A stretch of DNA of 64,000 bases from NCBI RefSeq assembly GCF_042651065.1, contig NZ_JBHSCH010000016.1, forward strand, positions 13,099-77,098, given 5' to 3'. This DNA comes from Pseudoroseomonas aestuarii. Its GTDB lineage: Bacteria > Pseudomonadota > Alphaproteobacteria > Acetobacterales > Acetobacteraceae. A program made the position numbers and the translations under genes. This document shows, in pieces, positions 49,474 to 58,084 of the stretch (position 1 is its first letter; each line of letters starts with the position of its first letter). The notes beneath the pieces were generated by a model. That model ran no database searches, had not been told where the DNA came from, and was given only the letters and a program-made list of their open reading frames with translations.

Positions 49474-51366
49474 GTGCAGTACAGCTCCGCCCTGCCTCTG
49501 CTGCAGCGCCTGCGCATCCGGACCCGGCGCCGCCACTCCCTGGAACTCCCGCCGCGGAGCGCCGACGAGACGAGCCCGCTGCTGAGCCTGATGCTGGCCC
49601 TGGCCGCCCTGGCGGCGCTGGCGGTGGCCCTGGTGCCGCCAGCCAGCTACCTGTTGGCCTTGCAGGCGCACGAGGCCGGCCGGCTGGAGACGCGGGCCGG
49701 CTATCTGGCCAACGAGCTGGCCCGCCGCTCCTGGCTGATCGAGCAGGAGGATCATCGCGGCGCGCTTGGCATCCTGCGCCAGAATGCCAGCCCATCCATG
49801 GCCGCGGAGCATGTGCGCCTGCTGCAGGCGAATGGCAGCCTGCTGGCGGAGGTCACGCCGCTGGAGCCGCTGGCGCGCCCTCTCCTGACCCGGCGTGCCG
49901 CCGTGCCGAGGGATTCCGGGCCGCAGGCCGAGGTGGAGGTGACGCGCTCGCTGCGCCCGGCCCTGCAAAAGGCGGCGCTGCTGCTGCTGCTCTGCCTGCT
50001 GCTCGGCGGCATGATCTTCGTCCTGCTGCGCCTGCTGCCGATGTGGATGCTGCGGCAGGCCCTCGGCCACGCCTCCTACCTCGCCACGCATGACACCCTC
50101 ACCGGCCTTTCCAACCGCCTGGCCTTCCAGGACCGGCTGAGCCACGCGCTGCTGGCGGCGCACCGGGAAGGCAGGGTGGTGGCGCTGCTGGTCATCGACC
50201 TCGACGACTTCAAGGAGGTCAACGATACCCATGGCCATGCCGCCGGCGACAGGCTGCTGCGGGAGGTGGCGCAGCGTATGGGCCAGGGGATGCGCGCCAG
50301 CGACACCCTGGCCCGGATCGGCGGCGACGAATTCGCCATCATCCAGACCGCCGGCCATCAGCCGCAGGCGGCCGAGGGGCTGGCGCGCCGCCTGCTCACT
50401 CTGATGAACGAGCCCATCATGCTGGAAGGCCGGGCCCGTCCGGTGCGGCTCAGCATCGGCATCGCCCTCAGCCGGGCCGGCGGCGCGACCGAGCCGGCGC
50501 AGCTGGTGCACGACGCCGACATGGCCATGTACCAGGCGAAGCAGTCACGCGCGGGCGGCTATCACTTCCACTCGCCCGCGCTGAGCCGCAAGCTGCGGGA
50601 GCGCCGCCTGCTGGAACAGGATCTGCGGCAGGCGCATGCGCAGCAGCAGTTCCGCCTCGACTACCAGCCCCTCGTCTACCTTGGCAGCGGGCAGGTCTCG
50701 GGCGGCGAGGCCCTGCTGCGCTGGCACCGCCCCGGCCACGGCAACATGCCGCCAGACCTGTTCATCCCCCTCCTGGAGGAAACCGGGCTGATCGTGCCGG
50801 TCGGGGCCTGGGTGCTGGAGACCGCCTGCCGCGAGGCCGCCCGCTGGCCGGCGCGGATGAGCGTGGCGGTGAACGTCTCCACCATCCAGTTCCGCAAGCC
50901 AGGCCTCTGCGAGGCGGTGGAGGGTGCCCTGCGCTCCTCCGGCCTGCCCGCCCACCGGCTGGAGCTGGAGATCACCGAAAGCGTGCTGCTGCACGACACG
51001 CCGGAAACTCTGGCCACCCTGCAGCGGCTGCGGGAGATCGGCGTCCGCATTGCCATGGACGATTTCGGCACCGGCTATTCCAGCCTGAGCTACCTGCACC
51101 ACTTCGCCTTCGACAAGATCAAGATCGACCGCAGCTTCGTGCAGCGCATGGCGCAGGATCCGAACGCCAAGGCCGTGATCCGCGCCGTGGTGAACATCAG
51201 CCAGACCCTCGGCATCCGCGCCCTGGCCGAGGGGGTGGAGAATGCCGAGCAGGCGGAGCTGCTGCGGCAGGAGGGCTGCGCCGAGGTGCAGGGCTACCTC
51301 TTCGGCCGGCCGATGCCGCCGGAGCAGTTCGCCGCCCTGCATGCCCGGCTCCGCCGCCCCGCCTGA
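49474..51366 (+). CDS. membrane-bound GGDEF-EAL cyclic-di-GMP enzyme
   Basis: The protein has two membrane helices flanking a periplasmic region of about 130 residues with no recognised domain, then a GGDEF domain (GGDEFAII intact) and an EAL domain (GGEALLRW, NVSTIQF, DDFGTGYSSLSYL, AEGVEN). An inhibitory site RASD sits five residues before GGDEF, so product inhibition is expected. Both activities are possible. The start is uncertain: GTG 49474 has AGGATGA upstream and is used here (630 residues); GTG 49372 would overlap the LysR gene by 20 bp and add a low-complexity stretch. It appears to be transcribed alone. Confidence 0.88.
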   Translation: MQYSSALPLLQRLRIRTRRRHSLELPPRSADETSPLLSLMLALAALAALAVALVPPASYLLALQAHEAGRLETRAGYLANELARRSWLIEQEDHRGALGILRQNASPSMAAEHVRLLQANGSLLAEVTPLEPLARPLLTRRAAVPRDSGPQAEVEVTRSLRPALQKAALLLLLCLLLGGMIFVLLRLLPMWMLRQALGHASYLATHDTLTGLSNRLAFQDRLSHALLAAHREGRVVALLVIDLDDFKEVNDTHGHAAGDRLLREVAQRMGQGMRASDTLARIGGDEFAIIQTAGHQPQAAEGLARRLLTLMNEPIMLEGRARPVRLSIGIALSRAGGATEPAQLVHDADMAMYQAKQSRAGGYHFHSPALSRKLRERRLLEQDLRQAHAQQQFRLDYQPLVYLGSGQVSGGEALLRWHRPGHGNMPPDLFIPLLEETGLIVPVGAWVLETACREAARWPARMSVAVNVSTIQFRKPGLCEAVEGALRSSGLPAHRLELEITESVLLHDTPETLATLQRLREIGVRIAMDDFGTGYSSLSYLHHFAFDKIKIDRSFVQRMAQDPNAKAVIRAVVNISQTLGIRALAEGVENAEQAELLRQEGCAEVQGYLFGRPMPPEQFAALHARLRRPA

Positions 51367-51472
51367 GCGGCCGGAGGAGAGGCAGGAAGGTTGACGCGGG
51401 GCGCCGATCTGGCGCACAGCCCCACGGCTTCCCCCTACGCTTTCCCATAACCAGCCCCGATAAGGCAGAGTG

Positions 51473-52906
51473 ATGACCGAACTGGCCTTCCACAACAGCG
51501 CCACGCGCCGGCGGGAGATCTTCGCCCCGCTCGACCCGCAGCATGTGCGCCTCTATGTGTGTGGGCCCACGGTCTATGACCTGGCGCATCTGGGCAATGC
51601 GCGTCCCGTCGTGGTGTTCGACGTGCTGACGCGGCTGCTGCGCCGGCGCTACCCGCGCGTCACCTATGTCCGCAACATCACGGATGTGGACGACAAGATC
51701 AACGCGCGCGCCCAGGAGAGCGGCGAGCCGATCTCGGCCATCACCGCCCGCACCACCGCCGATTTCCACCGGGACATGGCCTCGCTGGGCTGCCTGCCGC
51801 CCGATGAGGAGCCGCGCGCCACCGACAACATCGACCGCATGGTGGCGCTGATCGAGCGGCTGATCGCCAACGGCCATGCCTATGCGGCGGAAGGGCACGT
51901 GCTGTTCTCCGTCTCCAGCTATCCCGGCTACGGGGCGCTGTCCGGCCGCTCCACCGAGGAGATGCTGGCCGGCGCCCGCGTGGAAGTGGCCCCCTACAAG
52001 CGCGAGCCGGGCGATTTCGTGCTGTGGAAGCCCTCCACCGGCGACCTGCCGGGCTGGGACAGCCCCTGGGGCCGCGGCCGCCCGGGCTGGCACATCGAGT
52101 GCTCCGCCATGTCCTGGCGCTATCTCGGCACGGAGTTCGACATCCATGGCGGCGGGCACGACCTGCTCTTCCCGCACCACGAGAACGAGCTGGCGCAGTC
52201 GGTCTGCGCCTTCCCCGGCAGCCGCTTCGCGAAATACTGGCTGCACAACGGCATGCTGCTCGTCGATGGCGAGAAGATGTCGAAGTCGCTCGGAAATTTC
52301 CGCACGGTGCGGGACATCCTGGAGCGCGGCGCCTGGGCCGGCGAGGCGTTCCGCCTGCTGCTGCTCAAGACCCACTACCGCGCCGCGCTGGACTACACCG
52401 CGGAACGGCTCGACGAGGCTCGCGCCGAGCTGGACGATTTCTACGCCCTCCTCGCCCGCGACCTGCCCGCCCCGGAAGAGGACGACGCGCTGGTGGCCGA
52501 GATGGCCGAATGGGCGCTCGAACCCCTGGCAGACGATCTGAACACCCCGCTGGCCATCACCCGCCTGCGCGACCTGCGCACGCTGGAGAATGTGGCGACG
52601 GTGGGCGGCTCGGCCACCAACCTGCTCGCGCGCATCGGGCGGAACTGGCAGCCGGGCTCCGGCCAGGCGGCGGCGGCGCTGCGGGCGGCGGCGAAGGTGC
52701 TGGGCCTGCTCGGCACCGACCCGCAGGCCTGGCGCCAGGGCGGCGCGGCGGACGACACGGCGGCGATCGAGGCCGCCATCGCCGCCCGCCTCGCCGCGCG
52801 CCGCGCGAAGGACTGGGCGGAGGCGGACCGCATCCGCGCCGCCCTCGCTGCCCAAGGGGTGGTGCTGGAGGATGGGCCCGGCGGCACCACCTGGCGCCGC
52901 GCCTGA
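51473..52906 (+). CDS. cysS: cysteinyl-tRNA synthetase
   Basis: CysS charges tRNA-Cys with cysteine. The 477-residue protein has the zinc-binding Cys in LYVCGPTVYD near residue 30, the HIGH-type motif HLGN near 40, IECSAM near 209, HHENE near 237, and the KMSKS motif GEKMSKSLGN near 267. Length is normal for a class I CysS. The ATG at 51473 follows an in-frame GTG at 51470; either could be used. It is monocistronic and convergent with msrQ. Confidence 0.97.
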   Translation: MTELAFHNSATRRREIFAPLDPQHVRLYVCGPTVYDLAHLGNARPVVVFDVLTRLLRRRYPRVTYVRNITDVDDKINARAQESGEPISAITARTTADFHRDMASLGCLPPDEEPRATDNIDRMVALIERLIANGHAYAAEGHVLFSVSSYPGYGALSGRSTEEMLAGARVEVAPYKREPGDFVLWKPSTGDLPGWDSPWGRGRPGWHIECSAMSWRYLGTEFDIHGGGHDLLFPHHENELAQSVCAFPGSRFAKYWLHNGMLLVDGEKMSKSLGNFRTVRDILERGAWAGEAFRLLLLKTHYRAALDYTAERLDEARAELDDFYALLARDLPAPEEDDALVAEMAEWALEPLADDLNTPLAITRLRDLRTLENVATVGGSATNLLARIGRNWQPGSGQAAAALRAAAKVLGLLGTDPQAWRQGGAADDTAAIEAAIAARLAARRAKDWAEADRIRAALAAQGVVLEDGPGGTTWRRA

Positions 52907-52909
52907 GTC

Positions 52910-53785
52910 TCAGGCGCCGCGGCGGGCCGGCCGCGGCGGCGCCAGCCGCTCGCGCAGCCGGAACAGCGCCCGCAGCGCCAGCGCCCCCGCCCCGGCAACG
53001 CCGACCCACAGCGCCGGGCGCAGGCCGAAATCGATGTCGAGATTGGCCTGCAGCACCGGCAGCGGCGGCACGCCCGTGGCCACCGCGTACCAGCCCGCCT
53101 CGACCAGCGCGGTGCCGAGCGCAGCACCCAGCGCCAGCAGCGCCAGCCGCCCCAGCCCTGGCGCGCCGCCCTTCGGCGCCAGCAGCCGGTAGCCCAGCAG
53201 CCAGAGCAGCAGCCCGGCCATCAGCACCGCCTCAGTCACGTCGATCTTGGATTGCAGGGCGAAATGCACCACCGCCAGCGCCGCCAGGGCATAGACCACC
53301 CGGTGCAGCGCCTGCCAGCGCCGCCCGCCCAGGCGCCGCACCCAGCCATCGGTGGAGGTGACGCCCAGCACCGCCAGCCCCAGCAGCGCCACGAAGCCGA
53401 TGGTGAGGTAGATGCGCAGCACGATCTCGCTCGCCAGCTTCGGCAGGTCCCATTTCAGCTCGGCGGCGTAGAGCACCAGGTGCAGCAGCGCATAGGCCAG
53501 CGCCCCCAGCCCCACCATGCGCCGCACCAGCATGATCCGCGGCCAGCGGAACAGTTGCCGCAGCGGCGTCACCAGCAGGGAGAGCCACAGGATGCGCACG
53601 GCCCACAGCCCGGTGGTGTGAATCGCCTCCATGATCGGCCGTCCGCCGAGCGCGCCCTGCGCCGCCTGCGCCGCCAGCCACAGCCCGGGCAGGAACAGCG
53701 CCGCCAGCACCGCCACCTTCAGCGGCGAGAAGGCCCCTTGGCGGTCCTGCCAGGGCGGGGAGAAGGCGGGGGCGAGGCTGCTCAT
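52910..53785 (-). CDS. msrQ: haem-binding membrane subunit MsrQ (YedZ-like)
   Basis: MsrQ passes electrons from the quinone pool or flavin to the periplasmic methionine sulfoxide reductase MsrP. The 291-residue protein has about six to eight helices in a ferric-reductase-like fold. Candidate haem ligands are the His in YALLHLVLYA, in RRWQALHRVVY and in LAVVHFAL. The start at 53785 removes an improbable 46-residue extension. The partner gene msrP, normally adjacent, is not in the window. The C-terminal 80 residues, with extra hydrophobic segments, exceed the usual length of about 210. Confidence 0.82.
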   Translation of the reverse strand: MSSLAPAFSPPWQDRQGAFSPLKVAVLAALFLPGLWLAAQAAQGALGGRPIMEAIHTTGLWAVRILWLSLLVTPLRQLFRWPRIMLVRRMVGLGALAYALLHLVLYAAELKWDLPKLASEIVLRIYLTIGFVALLGLAVLGVTSTDGWVRRLGGRRWQALHRVVYALAALAVVHFALQSKIDVTEAVLMAGLLLWLLGYRLLAPKGGAPGLGRLALLALGAALGTALVEAGWYAVATGVPPLPVLQANLDIDFGLRPALWVGVAGAGALALRALFRLRERLAPPRPARRGA

Positions 53786-53976
53786 GCGGGCTCCGGCGCT
53801 GCGATGCCGGCAGCATGTGGGCATGGCCGGGCACGCCGCCAGCCTGCGGCGGTGTATCGGCCTGTCACGGAGTGCCACGCGCCGCGCCAGCGGGCTTGAT
53901 CGGCGCGCCTCTTGCCTTCCCATGGGGGGAAGCCCCCATCTCTGCGGCAGGATTTCCTGCCGGAGTGACCCAGCCG

Positions 53977-54366
53977 ATGCCCCGCCTTTCCCTCCTCCTG
54001 CCCGCCCTGGCCGCGCTGCTCGCCGCCGGCCCCATCCTCACCGCCCCCGCCCTGGCGCAGCACGCCCACCAGCATGGTGCCGCCGCCGCCCCTGCCCCTG
54101 CCCCGGCGGACTCGCCCGCCACCGCCGCGCTCAAGGCGGCGAACGCGAAGATGCACAAGGACATGGACATCCAGTACAGCGGCGACCCGGACAAGGATTT
54201 CGCCCGCGCCATGATCCCGCACCACCAGGGTGCCATCGACATGGCCCGGGTGCAGCTGCAATACGGCAAGGACCCGGTGCTGCGCCGGCTGGCCGAGGAG
54301 ATCATCCAGGAGCAGGGTCGGGAGATCGCCCTGCTGCGCACGATGGTGGACCCGCCGCGCCGCTGA
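53977..54366 (+). CDS. DUF305 family secreted protein
   Basis: The 129-residue protein has a signal peptide (1-28, ending ALAQH) and then a His-rich linker (HAHQH). The ferritin-like DUF305 core follows, with the family mark MIPHHQGAIDMARV near residue 79 and IIQEQGREIALLR near 108. Such proteins are periplasmic and often linked to metal, mainly copper, handling; that role is inferred. The ATG has CGGAG about 12 bp upstream, a little far. It lies alone between msrQ and trmJ. Confidence 0.88.
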   Translation: MPRLSLLLPALAALLAAGPILTAPALAQHAHQHGAAAAPAPAPADSPATAALKAANAKMHKDMDIQYSGDPDKDFARAMIPHHQGAIDMARVQLQYGKDPVLRRLAEEIIQEQGREIALLRTMVDPPRR

Positions 54367-54449
54367 TCGGCCCTTTCGCGGCGGGCCGTGGGCGGCTATC
54401 GGGGGCGCCCTGTGCGCGAAGCGCGCGAGACCCGAAGGATGACCCGCCC

Positions 54450-55277
54450 ATGACCGGCCGCGACGGTGGCGCCGACCTGAAGCCCATGCCGGGCGAGAGC
54501 CCGATCATCGTGCTGGTGCGCCCGCAGCTGGCCGAGAACATCGGCAGCACGGCGCGCGCCATGGCCAATGGCGGGCTGTTCCACCTGCGCCTCGTCGCCC
54601 CGCGCGACGGCTGGCCGCAGGAGCGGGCCTGGTTCGTCTCCTCCGGCGCGCAGCGCATCCTGGACGCCGCCACGGTGCACGAGACGGTGGCCGACGCGGT
54701 GGCCGATTGCCACCGCGTCTTCGCCACCTGCCCCAGGCCGCGCCACGTCGTCATCCCGGTCCGCACGGCACGCGGCGCGGCGGAGGAGCTGGTGGAGATC
54801 TGCCAGGGCCGCGCCCTACGCAGCGCCGTGCTGTTCGGCCCCGAGCGCGCGGGCCTCGAGAATGACGACATGGCCTGTGCCGACACGCTGGTGCGCTACC
54901 CGCTGAACCCGGAGCACATGTCGCTCAACCTGGCGCAGGCGGTGATGATCCTGGCCTATGAGTGGTGGAACGCGGCGGTGGACCGCACGCCGCCCCGCCA
55001 GCTGATGACCAACGAGACCCGCGTGGCCACCAAGGGCGAGCTGGAGGGCTTCCTCGGCCGGCTGACGGCCGAACTGGATGCCTGCGGCTTCCTCGACAAT
55101 TTGCCGAAGCGCCCCGGCATGGTGCGCAACCTGCGCCACTGGTTCCAGCGCGGCGAGGTGACGGAGCAGGAGCTGCGCACCCTGCACGGCGTGGTCACGG
55201 AACTCTCGCGCGGGCGGATGCAGCGCGGCCGCCCGGCCGAGCAGGACCCGCCGCTGCCCTGGGCCGGGGCGGAATAG
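54450..55277 (+). CDS. trmJ: tRNA/rRNA methyltransferase TrmJ-like (SPOUT family)
   Basis: TrmJ 2'-O-methylates position 32 of tRNAs using S-adenosylmethionine. The 275-residue protein has the SPOUT motifs: RPQLAENIGSTARAMANGG (25-43), LFGPERAGLENDD near 128-140, and YPLNPEHMSLNLAQAV near 149-164, which forms the knotted cofactor site. A helical C-terminal extension (about 190-275) is usual for TrmJ. GAAGGA lies about 10 bp before the ATG. A long palindrome follows the stop. Confidence 0.9.
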   Translation: MTGRDGGADLKPMPGESPIIVLVRPQLAENIGSTARAMANGGLFHLRLVAPRDGWPQERAWFVSSGAQRILDAATVHETVADAVADCHRVFATCPRPRHVVIPVRTARGAAEELVEICQGRALRSAVLFGPERAGLENDDMACADTLVRYPLNPEHMSLNLAQAVMILAYEWWNAAVDRTPPRQLMTNETRVATKGELEGFLGRLTAELDACGFLDNLPKRPGMVRNLRHWFQRGEVTEQELRTLHGVVTELSRGRMQRGRPAEQDPPLPWAGAE

Positions 55278-55286
55278 GGCCGCCCC

Positions 55287-55336
55287 AGAGCAAGGAATCC
55301 GACCGGAGGATTCCATCCAGTCGGATTTCTTGCTCT
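55287..55336. repeat. 17-bp inverted repeat between convergent genes
   Basis: AGAGCAAGGAATCCGAC (55287-55303) pairs with 55320-55336 across a 16-base loop, with a single G-T pair. It sits between trmJ and the convergent gor-linked gene. It may serve as a two-way terminator. Its similarity to GAGCA-type intergenic palindromes seen in alphaproteobacteria suggests a dispersed repeat. Confidence 0.75.
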
Positions 55337-55352
55337 AGAAAACATAGCTGCT

Positions 55353-55541
55353 CTAGCCGCCGAGGCGGCGGATCGGCACGCGCTCCGTCGTCAGCGCCGC
55401 GGGCCAGCCCCAGAGCCGCTCCACCAGCACCAGCCCGACCGCCAGCGCCAGGGCCGCCAGCATCACCATCGCCACGCGGCGCGAGGGCGGGCGGCGCACC
55501 AGCCGCGAGAGGAAGAACAGCAGCCGTGTCAGCGGGTCCAC
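55353..55541 (-). CDS. small single-pass membrane protein after gor
   Basis: The 62-residue protein has a basic N-terminus (LSRLVRRPPSRR) and one membrane helix (about 24-42), then a short tail. The GTG start at 55541 lies 12 bp after the glutathione reductase stop, with GAGGGG about 9 bp upstream formed partly by that stop codon. Translational coupling to gor is likely. No family is recognised. Confidence 0.55.
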   Translation of the reverse strand: MDPLTRLLFFLSRLVRRPPSRRVAMVMLAALALAVGLVLVERLWGWPAALTTERVPIRRLGG

Positions 55542-55553
55542 GGCCGCGGCCCC

Positions 55554-56912
55554 TCATCCCACCTGACGGGTGATCGTGCGGAGCGTGACGAACTCCTCCG
55601 CCGCCGTGGGGTGGATGCCGATGGTGCGGTCGAAATCCTCCTTCGTCGCGCCGGCGACGATGGCGACCGCGATGCCCTGCATGATCTCCGCCGCATCCTC
55701 GCCCAGCATGTGGGCGCCCAGCACGCGGCGGGTGCGGCGGGAGACGACCAGCTTCATCAGCGTCTTGCGCGCCGCCTTGCTGATGGTGTGGCGCATCGGC
55801 GTGAAGCGGGCGACATAGACGTCGATCGGCCCCTGCGCGGCGGCGGCCTCCTCGCTCAGCCCCACCGTGGCGGCGGGGGGCGAGGTGAAGATCGCCGTCG
55901 GCACGTTCTGGAAGCTGGCGGTGCGCGGGTGGCCGCCGAACAGCGTGTCGGCCAGGGCATGGCCCACGGCGGTGGCCACGGGGGTCAGGTTCAGCTGGTC
56001 CGTCACGTCGCCGATGGCGAAGATGTGCGGCTGGGCGGTGGCCTGCTCCAGCGTCACCGGCACGCAGCCCGAGCGGCCGGGGGCGATGCCGGCGCGCTCC
56101 AGCCCCAGCCCGTCGGTGTGCGGCACCCGGCCGGTGGCGAACATCACCTGGTCCGTCTCCAGCACCAGCCCGTCCTCCATGGTCAGGCGCACGCCCTCGC
56201 CCGCCTTCTCCAGCCGCGCCGGCATCTGGCCGGGGTGCAGGCGGATGCCCTGGTGGCCCAGCGCCTCGGCCATCGCCTCGCGCAGGTCGCCATCCATGCC
56301 GCGCAGCGGCAGGGGCTGGCGGTAGAGCAGGTCCACCTCCGAGCCCAGGCCGCGCAGCAGCGAGGCGAATTCCAGCGCGATGTAGCCGCCGCCCACCACC
56401 ACGATGCGGCGCGGCCGCTCCTTCAGGGTGAACAGATCGTCCGAGACCAGGCCCAGCTCGGCGCCGGGGATCTCCGGCCGCTGCGGCCGCCCGCCCACCG
56501 CGATGACGATGCGCTCGGCGGTGATGCGCTGCCCGCCCACATCCAGCGTGTGCGGGTCGAGGAAGGTGGCGCGGGCATTGAAGGTGGTGACGCCGGCATT
56601 GCCCAGCAGGCGGGCGTAGATGGCGTTCAGCCGCGCCACCTCGGCGTCGCGCGCCGCCACCAGCGTGGCCCAGTCATGCTCGCCCTTCTGGTTCCGCCAG
56701 CCGAAGGCGGGGGCCTCCTCGGCCCACTGCCCGTATTCGGCGGCGTGCACCATGATCTTCTTCGGCACGCAGCCGACATTGACGCAGGTGCCGCCCCAGA
56801 AGCGCTCCTCCGCCACGCCGACCCGGGCGCCGTGCCCGGCCGAGATGCGGCCGCACCGGACGCCGCCCGAGCCGCCGCCAATGACGAACAGGTCGAAATC
56901 ATAGGCGCTCAT
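55554..56912 (-). CDS. gor: glutathione-disulfide reductase
   Basis: The 452-residue flavoprotein reduces oxidised glutathione with NADPH. It has FAD-binding VIGGGSGGVRCGR (10-22), the redox disulfide GGTCVNVGCVPKK near 40-52, NADPH-binding VVVGGGYIALEFASLL near 172-187, FAIGDVTDQLNLTPVA near 295-310, and the C-terminal HPTAAEEF with the catalytic His-Glu pair near 438. Length matches plant/bacterial Gor. The start at 56912 is chosen for GAGGGG 9 bp upstream. It supports thiol redox balance alongside ergothioneine. Confidence 0.94.
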   Translation of the reverse strand: MSAYDFDLFVIGGGSGGVRCGRISAGHGARVGVAEERFWGGTCVNVGCVPKKIMVHAAEYGQWAEEAPAFGWRNQKGEHDWATLVAARDAEVARLNAIYARLLGNAGVTTFNARATFLDPHTLDVGGQRITAERIVIAVGGRPQRPEIPGAELGLVSDDLFTLKERPRRIVVVGGGYIALEFASLLRGLGSEVDLLYRQPLPLRGMDGDLREAMAEALGHQGIRLHPGQMPARLEKAGEGVRLTMEDGLVLETDQVMFATGRVPHTDGLGLERAGIAPGRSGCVPVTLEQATAQPHIFAIGDVTDQLNLTPVATAVGHALADTLFGGHPRTASFQNVPTAIFTSPPAATVGLSEEAAAAQGPIDVYVARFTPMRHTISKAARKTLMKLVVSRRTRRVLGAHMLGEDAAEIMQGIAVAIVAGATKEDFDRTIGIHPTAAEEFVTLRTITRQVG

Positions 56913-57001
56913 GCGGCGGGACCCCTCTGTCATGCTGCCGCTGCAAGAAGGGGCGCCCCGGCGCCCGCGTCAACCCGTTCCCGCGCGCGGGGCTGGCCCG
57001 T

Positions 57002-57955
57002 TCACCCCGAGCAGGCCGCCTCCACGCGCAGCGCCGCATCCAGCGCCGCGCGGCCGGCCACGCCGTCCACCACCACCGGCGCGCCATCGAGGCAGGCGGC
57101 GACGAAGGCGGCCTGCTCGGCCTCGAGGTTGTCGTGGTCCTGCCAGGAGAGGGTCTCGATGCCGTGGCCGGGGAGCTGCTCCAGCGGCGCGCCCCGCCCC
57201 TTGCGCACCAGGGTCATCTCGCGCGCCAGGAAGTCCAGCCGCGCGACGCCCTCGGTGCCATGCACCACCAGCCGCCGCTCCATCGCCAGGCTGGCGCGGC
57301 TGGCGGTGATGGTGGCCTGGGCGCCATTGGCGAAGCGCAGCCGGGCGTTGGCGAAATCCGTCCGCTCCGAGACCATCGTGGCGCCGAAGGCCTCCACCCC
57401 CACGAGGTCGGCGCCCGCGAGCGAGAGCACGAGGTCGAGGTCGTGGATCATCAGGTCCAGGATCACGGTGATGTCCAGGCTGCGCGGCCGGAAGGGGGCG
57501 ACGCGCACCGCCTCCATGTAGAGCGGCCGGCCGACGCCGCCGCTGCCGCGCAGCGTGGCCATGCCGGCGCCGTAGCGCTCCACATGCCCCACCTGCAGCA
57601 CGCGGCCGAGCGCCGCCGCCTCGGCCACCAGCGCGTCCGCCTGCGCCAGCGTGGCGGCGATCGGCTTCTCGATGAACACGTGGCAGCCCGCCGCCAGCGC
57701 CGCCATGCCGAGTCCGTGGTGGAAGGCGGTGGGGGCGGCGATGATCACGGCATCGGCCGCCGCCATCAGCGCCCCGGCGCTCTCCCAGGCGCGGGTGCCG
57801 GCCTCGGCCGCCACCTGGGCGGCGCGCGCCGGGTCGGCGTCGGCCAGCCCCAGGAACTCCACGCGGGGGAATTCCTGGCGGGACGCGCCGGCCGCCTTCA
57901 GCGTGTGGAACCGCCCGAAATGCCCCGCCCCGATGACGCCCAGCTTCAGCCGCAT
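57002..57955 (-). CDS. Gfo/Idh/MocA-family oxidoreductase
   Basis: The 317-residue protein has an N-terminal Rossmann fold (VIGAGHFGRFH, 7-17), the family motif HVFIEKPIA near 92-100, GHVERY near 123, and DLMIHDLDLVLSL near 168-180. These are the residues that bind NAD(P) and a sugar- or cyclitol-like substrate. The substrate cannot be read from the sequence. In related bacteria a similar gene sits among lipid A genes, but none is here. It is divergent from secD. The start at 57955 removes 34 unlikely residues. Confidence 0.88.
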   Translation of the reverse strand: MRLKLGVIGAGHFGRFHTLKAAGASRQEFPRVEFLGLADADPARAAQVAAEAGTRAWESAGALMAAADAVIIAAPTAFHHGLGMAALAAGCHVFIEKPIAATLAQADALVAEAAALGRVLQVGHVERYGAGMATLRGSGGVGRPLYMEAVRVAPFRPRSLDITVILDLMIHDLDLVLSLAGADLVGVEAFGATMVSERTDFANARLRFANGAQATITASRASLAMERRLVVHGTEGVARLDFLAREMTLVRKGRGAPLEQLPGHGIETLSWQDHDNLEAEQAAFVAACLDGAPVVVDGVAGRAALDAALRVEAACSG

Positions 57956-58084
57956 GCCCTGCCCGATCCCTCTGTCCGAGGCGGCGGGATGTAGCAGAGA
58001 GTTGCCGCCGATGCATGGTGGGTTGCATCGGCGGCGGCGGGGCAGCATTTTCCGCACCCTCTAGCTTGGGGGGCCTTCTCGGCC

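Noticed and set aside
53632..53976. Longer upstream start for the DUF305 and trmJ reading frame
   Set aside because: The shared open frame has stop-free noise before each gene; signal peptide and family similarity place the DUF305 start at 53977 and the trmJ start at 54450.
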